A stretch of DNA of 64,000 nucleotides from Rhizobium sp. AAP43 (lineage in GTDB: Bacteria; Pseudomonadota; Alphaproteobacteria; Rhizobiales; Rhizobiaceae): positions 115,618 to 179,617 of the forward strand of contig NZ_LJHS01000027.1 in NCBI RefSeq assembly GCF_001296045.1. The letters run 5' to 3'. Shown here piece by piece: positions 9,582 to 20,521 of the stretch (the stretch's first letter is position 1; every line of letters starts with the position of its first letter). The position numbers and the translations under genes were made by a program. The notes under the pieces were generated by a model, which worked only from the letters and a program-made list of their open reading frames with translations, did not search any database and was not told the origin of the DNA.

Positions 9582-10280
9582 ATGGGGTCTAGCGATTTTG
9601 TCACTCTGTTCTTCCTGGTCGCGGCGGTGCTGATCTTTTTTCAGCTGCGCAGCGTGCTGGGCCGTCGAACCGGTCATGAAAAGCCGCCGGTTGATCCGTT
9701 CACCCAACGAGATCTGTCGAAGGGACCTGCGGCAGATGACGGCAAGGTTGTCACTCTGCCCCGACGCGAAGAGCAGTCGGCTGAAGAGCGCTTCGCCCTG
9801 ATCGATAGCTATACGCCTGCGGGCTCTGCCCTGAATGATCAACTGCGGGAATTGCTGCGTCACGATGCTGGCTTTAACCCGAAGGAATTTCTCAATGGTG
9901 CAAAGATCGCCTACGAGATGATCGTGATGGCTTATGCCGATGGCGATCGCAAGACCCTGAAGGGTCTGCTGTCCCGGGAAGTCCTTGAGGGTTTTGAAAG
10001 TGCCATTGCCGAGCGTGAGAGCCGGGGAGAAGTGGTCAAGTCGACCTTCGTGGGAATTGAGAAGGCAGAAATCACCCATGCTTCGGTTCGCGATAACGAG
10101 GAGCAGATCACGATCCGGATCGTCTGCCAACTGATCACAGCAACCTATGACAGGGACAACAAGCTGATTGACGGTGATGCCGAATTGGTCGCTGAAGTAA
10201 ACGATGTCTGGACCTTCGCGCGTGATGTTCGCTCGCGCGATCCGAACTGGAAACTGGTTGCGACCGAAGCTGAACAATGA
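9582..10280 (+). CDS. Tim44/TimA domain protein, membrane anchored
   Basis: The 232-residue protein has one N-terminal transmembrane segment (FVTLFFLVAAVLIFFQL, about residues 6-22), a charged linker, and a C-terminal Tim44-like domain (residues about 80-230; GAKIAYEMIVMAYADGD, WTFARDVRSRDPNWKL). Alphaproteobacterial Tim44-like proteins are related to the mitochondrial import motor subunit; in Caulobacter TimA is in the inner membrane, but its partner is uncertain. Start ATG 9582 removes a long unlikely extension that would overlap fxsA on the other strand. It heads an operon with mltA, smr and xre, linked by 4-base ATGA or GTGA overlaps. Confidence 0.9.
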   Translation: MGSSDFVTLFFLVAAVLIFFQLRSVLGRRTGHEKPPVDPFTQRDLSKGPAADDGKVVTLPRREEQSAEERFALIDSYTPAGSALNDQLRELLRHDAGFNPKEFLNGAKIAYEMIVMAYADGDRKTLKGLLSREVLEGFESAIAERESRGEVVKSTFVGIEKAEITHASVRDNEEQITIRIVCQLITATYDRDNKLIDGDAELVAEVNDVWTFARDVRSRDPNWKLVATEAEQ

Positions 10281-11395
10281 GCGCCAACGGTCGGAATTTC
10301 AGCCTGGAGCCTGTCTCCTTTGTCGACATGCCAGGCTGGCAGAATGACGATCCGTCTCTGCTGTGGCCAGCGATGGCCGATTGCCTGGCCCATATCGAAC
10401 AGGTCAAAGCCTATCGTGCGGGATCGCTTGGCCTGACCACTGATGACCTCCGCCCCCTGTTGCTGGCGGCAGTCCAACGATTGCCAGACGGGCCAGATGA
10501 CGCCCGTCATTTTTTTGAGCAACATTGCGTCCCAATGCGGATTGTCCCGAACGACAATGTCCGCGGTCTGGTCACGGCCTTTTATGAGCCGGAGGTGGCT
10601 GTCTCCGATTGCCCTGACGGGGTCTATCGCTATCCTTTCTATCGCAGGCCCGCTGATCTCATCGATCTAGACGCGACCAATCGACCGACGGATCTCGATA
10701 ATTCATACGTCTTCGGACAGCGAACCGTGGACGCCATCTCTGTCTATCCGGACCGTGAGGCGATCGATCGCGGATATCTTGAAGATCGTGGTCTTGAGAT
10801 CGCTTGGGCACGTTCTCGCGTCGACGTCTTCTTTACCCATGTCCAGGGCGCAGCGCGTCTGCGTTATCCCGACGGCCACGTCAGACGCATCACCTATGCT
10901 GCCAAGGCCGGCCACCCGTTTTCGCCGATCGGGCGCAAACTGATTGATCTCGGTGAAATCCCGGAGGCCGAGATCTCGATGCAGTCGATCAGAGCTTGGC
11001 TCGACGCTCATCCAGATCGCATGGACGAGATCCTCTGGCATAACCGCTCCTATATCTTTTTCCGCGACGCTGATGTTGATGATCTGTCTCGTGGGCCGAT
11101 CGCAGCCGCGAAGGTGCCGCTGATCGCCGGACGCTCACTTGCGGTTGACCGTCAGATCCACACGTTCGGTTTCCCCTTCTTTATAGCAGCTGAGGGGCTT
11201 ACTCGGCTGGACGCGGGAAAGAGCTTCGCCCGCCTGATGTTGGCCTTGGACACTGGTTCTGCGATTGTTGGCCCCGCGCGAGGCGATATCTTTACGGGCT
11301 CGGGTGACGAGGCGGGCGATCTTGCCGGTGCTGTGCGCAATGCGGCAGATTTTTATATATTCTGCCCGAAGGAAGCGGCTGAGAGGTTCCTGTGA
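10277..11395 (+). CDS. mltA: MltA-type membrane-bound lytic murein transglycosylase
   Basis: MltA cleaves peptidoglycan glycan strands with formation of 1,6-anhydro-MurNAc. The 372-residue protein has the MltA domain (GLVTAFYEPEVAVS, Y-rich substrate groove) and the C-terminal 3D domain LALDTGSAIVGPARGDIFTG with the catalytic aspartate. The start at 10277 overlaps the Tim44-like stop by four bases. No signal peptide or lipobox is visible at the N-terminus (SANGRNFSLEPVSFVDMPGW), unlike E. coli MltA, so how it reaches the periplasm is unclear. Its anhydro-muropeptide products would feed recycling, relevant to the AmgK-MurU genes at 31-33 kb. Confidence 0.93.
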   Translation: MSANGRNFSLEPVSFVDMPGWQNDDPSLLWPAMADCLAHIEQVKAYRAGSLGLTTDDLRPLLLAAVQRLPDGPDDARHFFEQHCVPMRIVPNDNVRGLVTAFYEPEVAVSDCPDGVYRYPFYRRPADLIDLDATNRPTDLDNSYVFGQRTVDAISVYPDREAIDRGYLEDRGLEIAWARSRVDVFFTHVQGAARLRYPDGHVRRITYAAKAGHPFSPIGRKLIDLGEIPEAEISMQSIRAWLDAHPDRMDEILWHNRSYIFFRDADVDDLSRGPIAAAKVPLIAGRSLAVDRQIHTFGFPFFIAAEGLTRLDAGKSFARLMLALDTGSAIVGPARGDIFTGSGDEAGDLAGAVRNAADFYIFCPKEAAERFL

Positions 11396-11964
11396 GTGGC
11401 TCGGGTTCAAAACTGAAAGGCGAGGATCGTGTCCTTTGGGGCAAGGTTGCTCGTTCGACCAGGCCGCTGCCGGGACGGATGGAAGATCTGCTCGCGTTTG
11501 ACGATCAGTTCCAGGAAGACAGGATTCTTGAGAATCCTGCACCGCCCGCCTTCCAGAAAACGGCTATGTCGTCAACGGCGCTGCAGACCCCCGAAGTCGA
11601 TCGAAAGCCCGATGCCCATCGACATCATCCGCTCGAGCGCCCCGTCAAGCGCAAGATTTCCCGAGGCCACCTGGCACTGGAGGCCCGTATCGATCTGCAT
11701 GGACTCTTTCAGAGCGACGCGCATGGCATGCTTCTCGATTTTCTGATGCGCGCCCATGAGCGTGGACTACGTCATGTTCTTGTCATCACAGGTAAGGGAA
11801 GTTCGTTCGGCAGCGAGGGCGCGTTGAAGAGAGCAGTCCCGCTCTGGTTTTCGCTCCCGGAATTCCGCTTTCTCATTTCGTCCTACGAGCCCGCTGCGCG
11901 CAAACACGGTGGCGATGGAGCGCTCTATGTCCGCCTGTCGCGCAAGGGGCAGGACCCACGATGA
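11392..11964 (+). CDS. Smr domain protein
   Basis: Smr domains are small endonuclease-like modules named after the C-terminus of MutS2. This 190-residue protein has a disordered charged first half and a C-terminal Smr domain (about 95-187) with LDLHG-type RIDLHGLFQSDA and the GxG motif VITGKGS. Start is a GTG overlapping the mltA stop by four bases; no earlier start fits. The biochemical role of stand-alone Smr proteins in rhizobia is not established. It is third in the Tim44-mltA-smr-xre operon. Confidence 0.88.
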   Translation: MSGSGSKLKGEDRVLWGKVARSTRPLPGRMEDLLAFDDQFQEDRILENPAPPAFQKTAMSSTALQTPEVDRKPDAHRHHPLERPVKRKISRGHLALEARIDLHGLFQSDAHGMLLDFLMRAHERGLRHVLVITGKGSSFGSEGALKRAVPLWFSLPEFRFLISSYEPAARKHGGDGALYVRLSRKGQDPR

Positions 11965-12326
11965 CGCCCTTCGGCGAAGCTCTGCGCGCATTGCGCAACG
12001 GCAAGGGTGTTTCGCAAAAAGAGATGGCTGCGGCGCTTGGCGTGTCTGCGGCCTATCTGTCGGCACTCGAGCACGGCAAGCGCGGCCTGCCGAACTTTGA
12101 TTTTCTGCAGCGTGTGGCCGGCTACTTCAATGTCATATGGGATGAAGCCGAGGAGCTCTTCGCCGCGGCCGGCCTGTCTGATCCGCGCGTTGTCATCGAT
12201 ACTGCCGGAATGAGCGCCGAATACACCGCTTTCGCCAATGAACTGGCCAAGGTGATTCGCCACCTGTCACCCGACGTGATAGAAGAATTGCAGATGGTGC
12301 TGGACAAAGGCAAAAAACGGTCCTGA
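11961..12326 (+). CDS. XRE-family helix-turn-helix regulator
   Basis: A 121-residue protein with an N-terminal Cro/CI-type helix-turn-helix (about 5-60: VSQKEMAAALGVSAAYLSALEHGKR split across helices 2 and 3) followed by a helical region that may mediate dimerisation. It starts in an ATGA overlap with the smr stop and closes the operon. Its targets are unknown; location suggests it may autoregulate or act on nearby envelope genes, but nothing in the sequence proves it. Confidence 0.88.
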   Translation: MTPFGEALRALRNGKGVSQKEMAAALGVSAAYLSALEHGKRGLPNFDFLQRVAGYFNVIWDEAEELFAAAGLSDPRVVIDTAGMSAEYTAFANELAKVIRHLSPDVIEELQMVLDKGKKRS

Positions 12327-12469
12327 AGGGGCTTGAATGCTTTGTCTATCCACGACAAACGGCGCGCGCGCCTTTGGAACTCTAGCCAAAACACCTATAG
12401 TCGTGAGCTCGAAGCGGCCTGATTCGCGTCATGCTAAAGCTTCGGAGACCGATTGGAAAGATTTGCTGA

Positions 12470-14905
<2,436 letters not shown>

Positions 14906-14911
14906 GACTGC

Positions 14912-14941
14912 ATAAAGGCCGCGAAAGCGGCCTTTATCTTT
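14912..14941 (+). terminator. gyrB terminator
   Basis: An 11-bp perfect stem (ATAAAGGCCGC / GCGGCCTTTAT) with a GAAA tetraloop is followed by CTTTT, six bases after the gyrB stop. Confidence 0.92.
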
Positions 14942-14947
14942 TACAAT

Positions 14948-14988
14948 GGTTTCACGTGAATCATGGTTAATCTGATTCACGTGAAACC
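14948..14988. promoter_or_regulatory. parS: double parS-like site forming a 41-bp inverted repeat
   Basis: GGTTTCACGTGAATCA (14948-14963) and its exact reverse complement TGATTCACGTGAAACC (14973-14988) are separated by nine bases. Each matches 14 of 16 positions of the parS consensus. The pair sits between the gyrB terminator and the nitroreductase stop, in non-coding DNA about 10 kb from oriC. Confidence 0.85.
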
Positions 14989-15003
14989 CTTAATGCCCGA
15001 AGC

Positions 15004-15594
15004 TCAGAACGAACCCTCGAACGCGATTTCTGATAGCGGCTTGCGGTTATTCGGAATTTCGCGCTCGCGAAGCTTCTCGGACAGATCATCCTTGTTCCCC
15101 AGCCTGCCAATAGCGACGGCAGCCTCGAAATGGTATTCCTCCGGCGCGGCAAGCTCTGCGCTAACACGCTCGAAGTGTACCCCCGTCATCCCGTGTGCAA
15201 AATATCCCGACTTCAAGGACTGAAGGGCGAGATAACCCCAGGCGGTGCCGGTATCAAAGCTGTGGTTCCGGATCGGTTTTGACAGGGACCCATCATCTGC
15301 CGTGGCGAGTTTCTGCGAGAACACGAAGACAAGGGCTGACGCAGCCTTGGCCCAATCCTGATTGAAATCGATCAACAGGCCGAGCATCCGATCAAACTCC
15401 GCAGTGTTTCTTTGGGCATAGACAAACCGCCAAGGCTGGGAGTTAGAGGCAGAAGGCGCCCAATGAGCAGCGTCCAGTATTGCCAGCAGATCCTCCTTCG
15501 GCATCGGCTGGCCGTCGAAGGCTCTTGGCGACCAGCGCTGCAGGAACATTGGATCGATGTCGTATTGTGAGTGGCGGTTATTGGCGGTCGTCAT
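15004..15594 (-). CDS. nitroreductase family flavoprotein
   Basis: A 196-residue member of the FMN-dependent nitroreductase fold. The FMN-binding N-terminus RWSPRAFDGQPM is followed by the active-site helix AAHWAPSASNSQPWRFVYA, a dimer core and C-terminal AVAIGRLGNKDDL. Such enzymes reduce nitroaromatics, quinones or other substrates with NAD(P)H; the physiological substrate cannot be assigned. It converges on gyrB and is divergent from the PHB depolymerase gene. Confidence 0.9.
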   Translation of the reverse strand: MTTANNRHSQYDIDPMFLQRWSPRAFDGQPMPKEDLLAILDAAHWAPSASNSQPWRFVYAQRNTAEFDRMLGLLIDFNQDWAKAASALVFVFSQKLATADDGSLSKPIRNHSFDTGTAWGYLALQSLKSGYFAHGMTGVHFERVSAELAAPEEYHFEAAVAIGRLGNKDDLSEKLREREIPNNRKPLSEIAFEGSF

Positions 15595-15844
15595 AAGGGC
15601 CCCATTATTGTGGTTGACCGCCTAGACATAGCGGAAACCAATAGAATGGGGAGGGGGCAACGAAAGGCACTCTGACGCGTTTTCCTCCACAAGCCGGACA
15701 GAGATTGTTCTTAAGCTTTCTCGGATAATCTCATGATCACTGAGGCACAGAACATATGCCCGCCTCCGGGGCTTTTGCAGCGCAAAAACTCTGATACTCT
15801 GTTGCAAACAAAGCAAGTTCGTCCATACGGACCGAGGTCACACG
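15595..15844. promoter_or_regulatory. divergent promoter region with a PhaR-like palindrome
   Basis: This 250-base gap separates the divergent nitroreductase and PHB depolymerase genes. It contains a perfect 15-base palindrome TTTTGCAGCGCAAAA at 15773-15787 and a related TTGCAAAC at 15802-15809. TGC-N3-GCA elements resemble reported targets of PhaR, the regulator of polyhydroxyalkanoate genes. Binding here is an inference. Confidence 0.5.
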
Positions 15845-17134
15845 ATGTTCTATCAACTCTATGAACTCAATCATGCCGTCATGGCTCCGTTTCGCGCTAC
15901 GGCCGACGCCATGAACCTCGCCTGGAAAAATCCGCTCAATCCTTGGTCCCATACAGCGGTCGGTCGGACCTTTGCCGCTGGTTTCGAGGTCTTCGAGCGG
16001 ATGACGCGCCGCTATGGCAAGCCATCGTTTGGGCTGCCATTCACAAATGTCGATGGTGAATCGACAGCTGTTCATGAAGAGACCGTATGGCGCCGTCCTT
16101 TCTGTGACCTCATTCATTTCAAACGTGACCTTCCGGCGGGCGCCGACAAGGGACCCCGTATACTGATCGTCGCTCCGATGTCCGGACATTATGCCACGCT
16201 TCTGCGCGGCACCGTCGAGGCTTTGATCCAGAGCGCCGATGTGTACATCACGGATTGGATTGACGCGCGGATGGTGCCTGTCACCGACGGCGATTTCGAT
16301 CTGGATGATTACGTCGACTATGTCATCGAAATGCTGCATCACCTTGGGCCTGATACCCACGTCGTGGCCGTATGTCAGCCATCAGTGCCGGTTCTCGCGG
16401 CCGTGGCGGTGATGGAAGCAGATAATGATGTCTGTGCTCCCGCATCCATGACCCTGATGGGTGGGCCTATCGACACGCGCATCAATCCGACGGCAGTCAA
16501 CCAGCTCGCCCAGGATCGTCCGCTTGAATGGTTCCGCGACAATGTGATCATGCAGGTGCCATGGCCGCAGCCAGGCTTCATGCGCAATGTCTATCCAGGC
16601 TTCCTGCAGCTCTCCGGTTTCATGTCGATGAACCTTGATAGGCATATGATCGCACACAAGGAATTCTATGGGCACCTCATCAAGAACGATGGGGACTCCG
16701 CTGAAAAGCATCGTGACTTCTATGACGAGTATCTTGCCGTCATGGACTTGACTGCCGAGTTCTATCTCCAGACCGTCGATACGGTTTTCATCAAGCACGC
16801 TCTGCCAAAGGGCGAGATGATGCACCGCGAGAAGCGCGTCGACACTGCGGCAATCAAAAATGTTGCGTTGTTGACGGTCGAGGGAGAGAACGACGACATT
16901 TCCGGTGTCGGTCAGACCCATGCCGCGCAGACGATCTGCACGAACATTCCGGACCATATGCGGGCGCACTACGTACAGCCGGATGTCGGCCACTATGGCG
17001 TATTCAATGGCTCGCGCTTCCGCCGCGAGATCGCACCGCGCATCATCCAGTTCGCAAAGACCCACTCGAAGCGAGCAAAGACAGCCGCAGCCAATCCGGT
17101 AAAGCGCGTGATACGCGGGGGTAAAGCGGGCTGA
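15845..17134 (+). CDS. phaZ: intracellular polyhydroxybutyrate depolymerase
   Basis: This enzyme mobilises stored poly-3-hydroxybutyrate from granules. The 429-residue sequence matches the short-chain-length intracellular depolymerase family typified by Ralstonia PhaZa1: N-terminal YQLYELNHAVMAPFR, then VVAVCQPSVPVLAA with a cysteine at residue 177 where lipases have the nucleophilic serine. Acid and base are likely Asp in TVEGENDDISG and His in DVGHYGVFNG. No signal peptide is seen, as expected. It is single, and a PhaR-like palindrome lies 58 bases upstream. Confidence 0.93.
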   Translation: MFYQLYELNHAVMAPFRATADAMNLAWKNPLNPWSHTAVGRTFAAGFEVFERMTRRYGKPSFGLPFTNVDGESTAVHEETVWRRPFCDLIHFKRDLPAGADKGPRILIVAPMSGHYATLLRGTVEALIQSADVYITDWIDARMVPVTDGDFDLDDYVDYVIEMLHHLGPDTHVVAVCQPSVPVLAAVAVMEADNDVCAPASMTLMGGPIDTRINPTAVNQLAQDRPLEWFRDNVIMQVPWPQPGFMRNVYPGFLQLSGFMSMNLDRHMIAHKEFYGHLIKNDGDSAEKHRDFYDEYLAVMDLTAEFYLQTVDTVFIKHALPKGEMMHREKRVDTAAIKNVALLTVEGENDDISGVGQTHAAQTICTNIPDHMRAHYVQPDVGHYGVFNGSRFRREIAPRIIQFAKTHSKRAKTAAANPVKRVIRGGKAG

Positions 17135-17268
17135 GCAATTCAGGGAGGTCTGAATTAAACCAGTTCTCTCAGGCGCTTCCCCGATTGCATCCTATCCATT
17201 CTTGAACCTGGGCCTGCCCTTTCCCACATCGGATCACGGGCATTTCCGCCCTGTAAGAGGAATGGATA

Positions 17269-17706
17269 ATGAACCAGTCAGCACTGCTCCGGCCGGATTG
17301 GACTCCGGCTACTGTCGCTCTGATGGTGTTGGGCTTCGTCGTCTTTTGGCCGCTGGGTCTGGCAATGCTTGCCTACATCCTGTTCGGCGAAAAGTTTCAG
17401 ACCTTCAAGCGTGATGCCAACCGCAAGGCAGACGATGCTTTTGCATGGTACCGTGGAGCCCGCACCTCCGGCCCCTTCGCCTCGACAACCGGCAATGTCG
17501 CGTTTGACGATTGGCGCGAGACTGAGCTCAAGCGCCTTGATGAAGAGCGTCGCCGGCTCGATGAGATGCGCGCCGAGTTCGATACCTACGCCCGCGAACT
17601 GCGCCGCGCGAAGGATCAGGAAGAGTTCGATCGCTTCATGCGCCACCGCCATGAACCTAAGGCGACAGGTGAAGTGACCCCGCCGAAAACACAAACCGAC
17701 TATTGA
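17269..17706 (+). CDS. DUF2852 family membrane protein
   Basis: A 145-residue protein found across rhizobia, of unknown function. One transmembrane segment or hairpin lies at about residues 12-40 (ATVALMVLGFVVFWPLGLAM...), followed by a conserved W-rich stretch and a long charged helix (about 80-130) likely to form a coiled coil. RBS AAGAGGA precedes the ATG. It is monocistronic, with a 134-base leader and a perfect terminator. Confidence 0.85.
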   Translation: MNQSALLRPDWTPATVALMVLGFVVFWPLGLAMLAYILFGEKFQTFKRDANRKADDAFAWYRGARTSGPFASTTGNVAFDDWRETELKRLDEERRRLDEMRAEFDTYARELRRAKDQEEFDRFMRHRHEPKATGEVTPPKTQTDY

Positions 17707-17731
17707 TTGGTCGCGGTTCGACACAGTAGCT

Positions 17732-17761
17732 AGACCGGCGCCTTACGCGCCGGTCTTTTTT
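17732..17761 (+). terminator. terminator of the DUF2852 gene
   Basis: A 10-bp perfect stem AGACCGGCGC / GCGCCGGTCT with a 5-base loop is followed by six or more T residues. Confidence 0.93.
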
Positions 17762-17798
17762 ATGTCTTGCCAAGCGGCGAATCGGCTAGAAACCAGAC

Positions 17799-18557
17799 AT
17801 GTTTCCACTGCTCAAAAAGCTCGCACCAACTCGAACACCGGCACTACAGCTGGAACGTATGGTTTCGGTTGACGGACGCTCGATCCCTCTCACGATCCGA
17901 AAGAACAGTCGGGCCACACGCATCACGCTGAGGATTGAGCCGGGTGGGCGCTCGCTCAAGATGACGATACCGCCGGGCCTTCGCGAGCGCGACATCGCGG
18001 ATTTTCTCGACCGGTATCAAGGTTGGCTGAGCAACCGGTTAAAGCGCCAGAAGCACGGTGGTGTGGTCGAGGATGGCGGTGAGATCCTACTGCGCGGTGT
18101 CAGCCACCGTATTGTGCATACGGGAGAGATCCGCGGGCTGACCCGCTCGATCGACAGCGAACTTGGCCATATCCTGAGCGTCAGTGGTGCAGAGGAGCAC
18201 CTATCCCGGCGGATTGCGGATTTCCTGAAAAAGGAAGCGCGCAAGGATCTCGAAGCACTTGTTGCGCTCCATGCGGCCCGGGTCGGAAAGCCGGTGCGAA
18301 GCATTTCCCTCAAGGATACCCGCAGCCGCTGGGGCTCGTGTTCCTGGGATGGGAAGCTGAGTTTTTCCTGGCGTATCGTTATGGCCCCGCCTGCGGTGAT
18401 CGATTATCTAGCCGCCCATGAAGTCGCGCATCTGCGCGAGATGAACCATGGTCCCGCCTTCTGGGCGCTTTGCAAGGATCTATGTCCGGGAATGGATGAA
18501 GCCAAGGCATGGCTTAAGCGGCATGGCTCGGCGCTTCACGCCATCGATTTCGCTTGA
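17799..18557 (+). CDS. YgjP-like zinc metallopeptidase (COG1451, WLM/SprT-like)
   Basis: A 252-residue protein of the YgjP/DUF45 family. A beta-rich N-terminal half leads to the conserved DTRSRWGSCS and the zinc motif AAHEVAHLREMNHGPAFW (HExxH plus a third histidine). Family members resemble minigluzincin or WLM peptidases; substrates are unknown. It precedes trpF by 70 bases in the same direction and could be co-transcribed with the trp genes. Confidence 0.88.
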   Translation: MFPLLKKLAPTRTPALQLERMVSVDGRSIPLTIRKNSRATRITLRIEPGGRSLKMTIPPGLRERDIADFLDRYQGWLSNRLKRQKHGGVVEDGGEILLRGVSHRIVHTGEIRGLTRSIDSELGHILSVSGAEEHLSRRIADFLKKEARKDLEALVALHAARVGKPVRSISLKDTRSRWGSCSWDGKLSFSWRIVMAPPAVIDYLAAHEVAHLREMNHGPAFWALCKDLCPGMDEAKAWLKRHGSALHAIDFA

Positions 18558-18627
18558 GAACCGCGACCAATCAGCCGCTGTCGCAATTTGGCTCGACTCT
18601 TTTTTGATTTCGTGCGACTTCGCTGCC

Positions 18628-19302
18628 ATGAGACCCGATATAAAGATCTGCGGATTAACAACGCCGGAGGCGGTCGATCGCGCTGCTGAACGTGGCGCGA
18701 GCCATATTGGCTTCATCTTCTTCGAGAAGAGCCCTCGGCACATCGAGCCTGACCTCGCCGGAAAACTTGCCGACCGGGTGAGGGGACGGGTCAAGACCGT
18801 CGCCGTCACGGTCGATGCCGATAATGATGACCTTGATGAGATCATCGCATTGATGCGTCCGGATATCCTGCAATTCCATGGCAAGGAAACGCCCGAGCGC
18901 CTTCTAACTGTGAAGGCTGTGACCGGACTTCCGATCATGAAGGCATTTTCCGTTCGCGATGTCGATGATCTGAGGCGCATAGAGCCCTATATTGGAATTG
19001 CAGACCGTTTTCTCTTCGATGCAAAGCCGCCTGTTGGTTCGGATTTGCCCGGGGGCAACGGGGTGACCTTCGATTGGAGCCTGTTGCGCTCGCTTGACGA
19101 AGGTGTGGATTACATGCTTTCCGGTGGATTGAACAAGGATAACATCGCCGAGGCGCTTGCCGAGACCGGAGCGCGCGCCGTCGACGTCTCGTCCGGAGTG
19201 GAGAGCGCCCCGGGTGTGAAAGATCTGCAGTTGATGGACGAGTTTTTCGCGGCCCTTGCCGAAGCCTCTCGGCAAGGGACGTTATCAGGGAGCGTCAAGT
19301 GA
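18628..19302 (+). CDS. trpF: phosphoribosylanthranilate isomerase
   Basis: TrpF isomerises phosphoribosylanthranilate to CdRP in tryptophan synthesis. The 224-residue TIM barrel starts [15 protein letters not shown] with the catalytic cysteine and ends with the catalytic aspartate and phosphate loop in [15 protein letters not shown]. The frame is open 60 codons upstream into the preceding gene, but ATG 18628 matches the family. It overlaps trpB by four bases (GTGA). Rhizobia keep trpE(G) and trpDC elsewhere, so trpFBA is the expected split arrangement. Confidence 0.97.
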   Translation: MRPDIKICGLTTPEAVDRAAERGASHIGFIFFEKSPRHIEPDLAGKLADRVRGRVKTVAVTVDADNDDLDEIIALMRPDILQFHGKETPERLLTVKAVTGLPIMKAFSVRDVDDLRRIEPYIGIADRFLFDAKPPVGSDLPGGNGVTFDWSLLRSLDEGVDYMLSGGLNKDNIAEALAETGARAVDVSSGVESAPGVKDLQLMDEFFAALAEASRQGTLSGSVK

Positions 19303-20519
19303 ACCAGTCACCGAAACCCAATTCCTTCCGTGAAGGGCCAGATGAAGATGGCCGTTTCGGCATTTTTGGCGGGCGCTTTGTCGCTGAAACCTTGATGCCG
19401 CTGATCCTCGATTTGCAGGCAGAGTGGGAAAAGGCGAAGACCGATGAGACCTTCCAGGCTGAACTGGCGCATCTCAACAAGCACTATACCGGCCGTCCTA
19501 GCCCGCTCTATTTCGCCGAAAGGCTGACAGAAGAGCTGGGTGGCGCGAAGATCTATTTCAAGCGCGACGAGCTCAATCACACCGGTTCGCACAAGATCAA
19601 CAATTGCCTCGGTCAGATCTTGCTGGCCAAGCGTATGGGCAAGACCCGCATCATCGCGGAAACCGGCGCCGGCCAGCACGGCGTGGCATCTGCCACCGTG
19701 GCAGCGCGCTTTGGCATTCCTTGCGTCGTCTACATGGGCGCAACGGATGTGGAGCGTCAGGCTCCAAACGTTTTCCGCATGAAGCTTCTGGGCGCCGAAG
19801 TGAAGCCGGTGACCGCTGGTCACGGCACATTGAAGGACGCAATGAACGAGGCCCTACGCGACTGGGTCACCAATGTCGATGACACCTATTACATGATTGG
19901 CACGGCGGCCGGCCCGCACCCCTATCCGGAAATGGTCCGCGACTTCCAGTCGGTTATCGGTCGCGAGACCCGCGAACAGATGCTGGCCGCAGAAGGTCGT
20001 CTTCCCGACATGCTGATCGCCGCCGTCGGCGGTGGCTCGAATGCTATCGGCCTCTTCCATCCCTTCCTCGATGACGACAGCGTCCGCATCGTGGGCGTCG
20101 AAGCGGGCGGCAAGGGGCTTGAGGGTGAAGAGCACTGCGCATCATTGACGGCTGGTTCGCCGGGCGTGCTGCATGGCAACCGCACCTATCTGCTTCAGGA
20201 TTCGGACGGCCAGATCAAGGAAGGCCATTCCATCTCTGCGGGTCTCGACTATCCGGGAATTGGTCCCGAGCATTCCTGGCTGAAGGACATGGGCCGGGTC
20301 GAATATGTGCCGATCAAGGACGACGAGGCGCTCGCCGCCTTCCAGCTTCTAACCCGCACCGAAGGCATCATTCCAGCTCTTGAGCCGAGCCATGCTCTTG
20401 CGGAAGTCATCAAGCGTGCGCCGACAATGCGCAAGGACCAGATCATCGTGATGAATCTCTGCGGCCGCGGCGACAAGGATATCTTCACCGTCGGCAAAAT
20501 TCTTGGAATGGGGCTCTGA
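19299..20519 (+). CDS. trpB: tryptophan synthase beta subunit
   Basis: TrpB condenses indole with serine using PLP. The 406-residue protein begins at GTG 19299 and shows [12 protein letters not shown], the PLP lysine in [16 protein letters not shown], the phosphate-binding GGGSNAIG and C-terminal NLCGRGDKD. It overlaps trpF by four bases, and trpA follows after two bases, so the alpha-beta complex is made in balance. Confidence 0.98.
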   Translation: MNQSPKPNSFREGPDEDGRFGIFGGRFVAETLMPLILDLQAEWEKAKTDETFQAELAHLNKHYTGRPSPLYFAERLTEELGGAKIYFKRDELNHTGSHKINNCLGQILLAKRMGKTRIIAETGAGQHGVASATVAARFGIPCVVYMGATDVERQAPNVFRMKLLGAEVKPVTAGHGTLKDAMNEALRDWVTNVDDTYYMIGTAAGPHPYPEMVRDFQSVIGRETREQMLAAEGRLPDMLIAAVGGGSNAIGLFHPFLDDDSVRIVGVEAGGKGLEGEEHCASLTAGSPGVLHGNRTYLLQDSDGQIKEGHSISAGLDYPGIGPEHSWLKDMGRVEYVPIKDDEALAAFQLLTRTEGIIPALEPSHALAEVIKRAPTMRKDQIIVMNLCGRGDKDIFTVGKILGMGL

Positions 20520-20521
20520 TC

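Noticed and set aside
17137..17156. Inverted repeat AATTCAG-GGAGGT-CTGAATT as a phaZ terminator.
   Set aside because: The stem is short and AT-rich with no T tract; probably chance.
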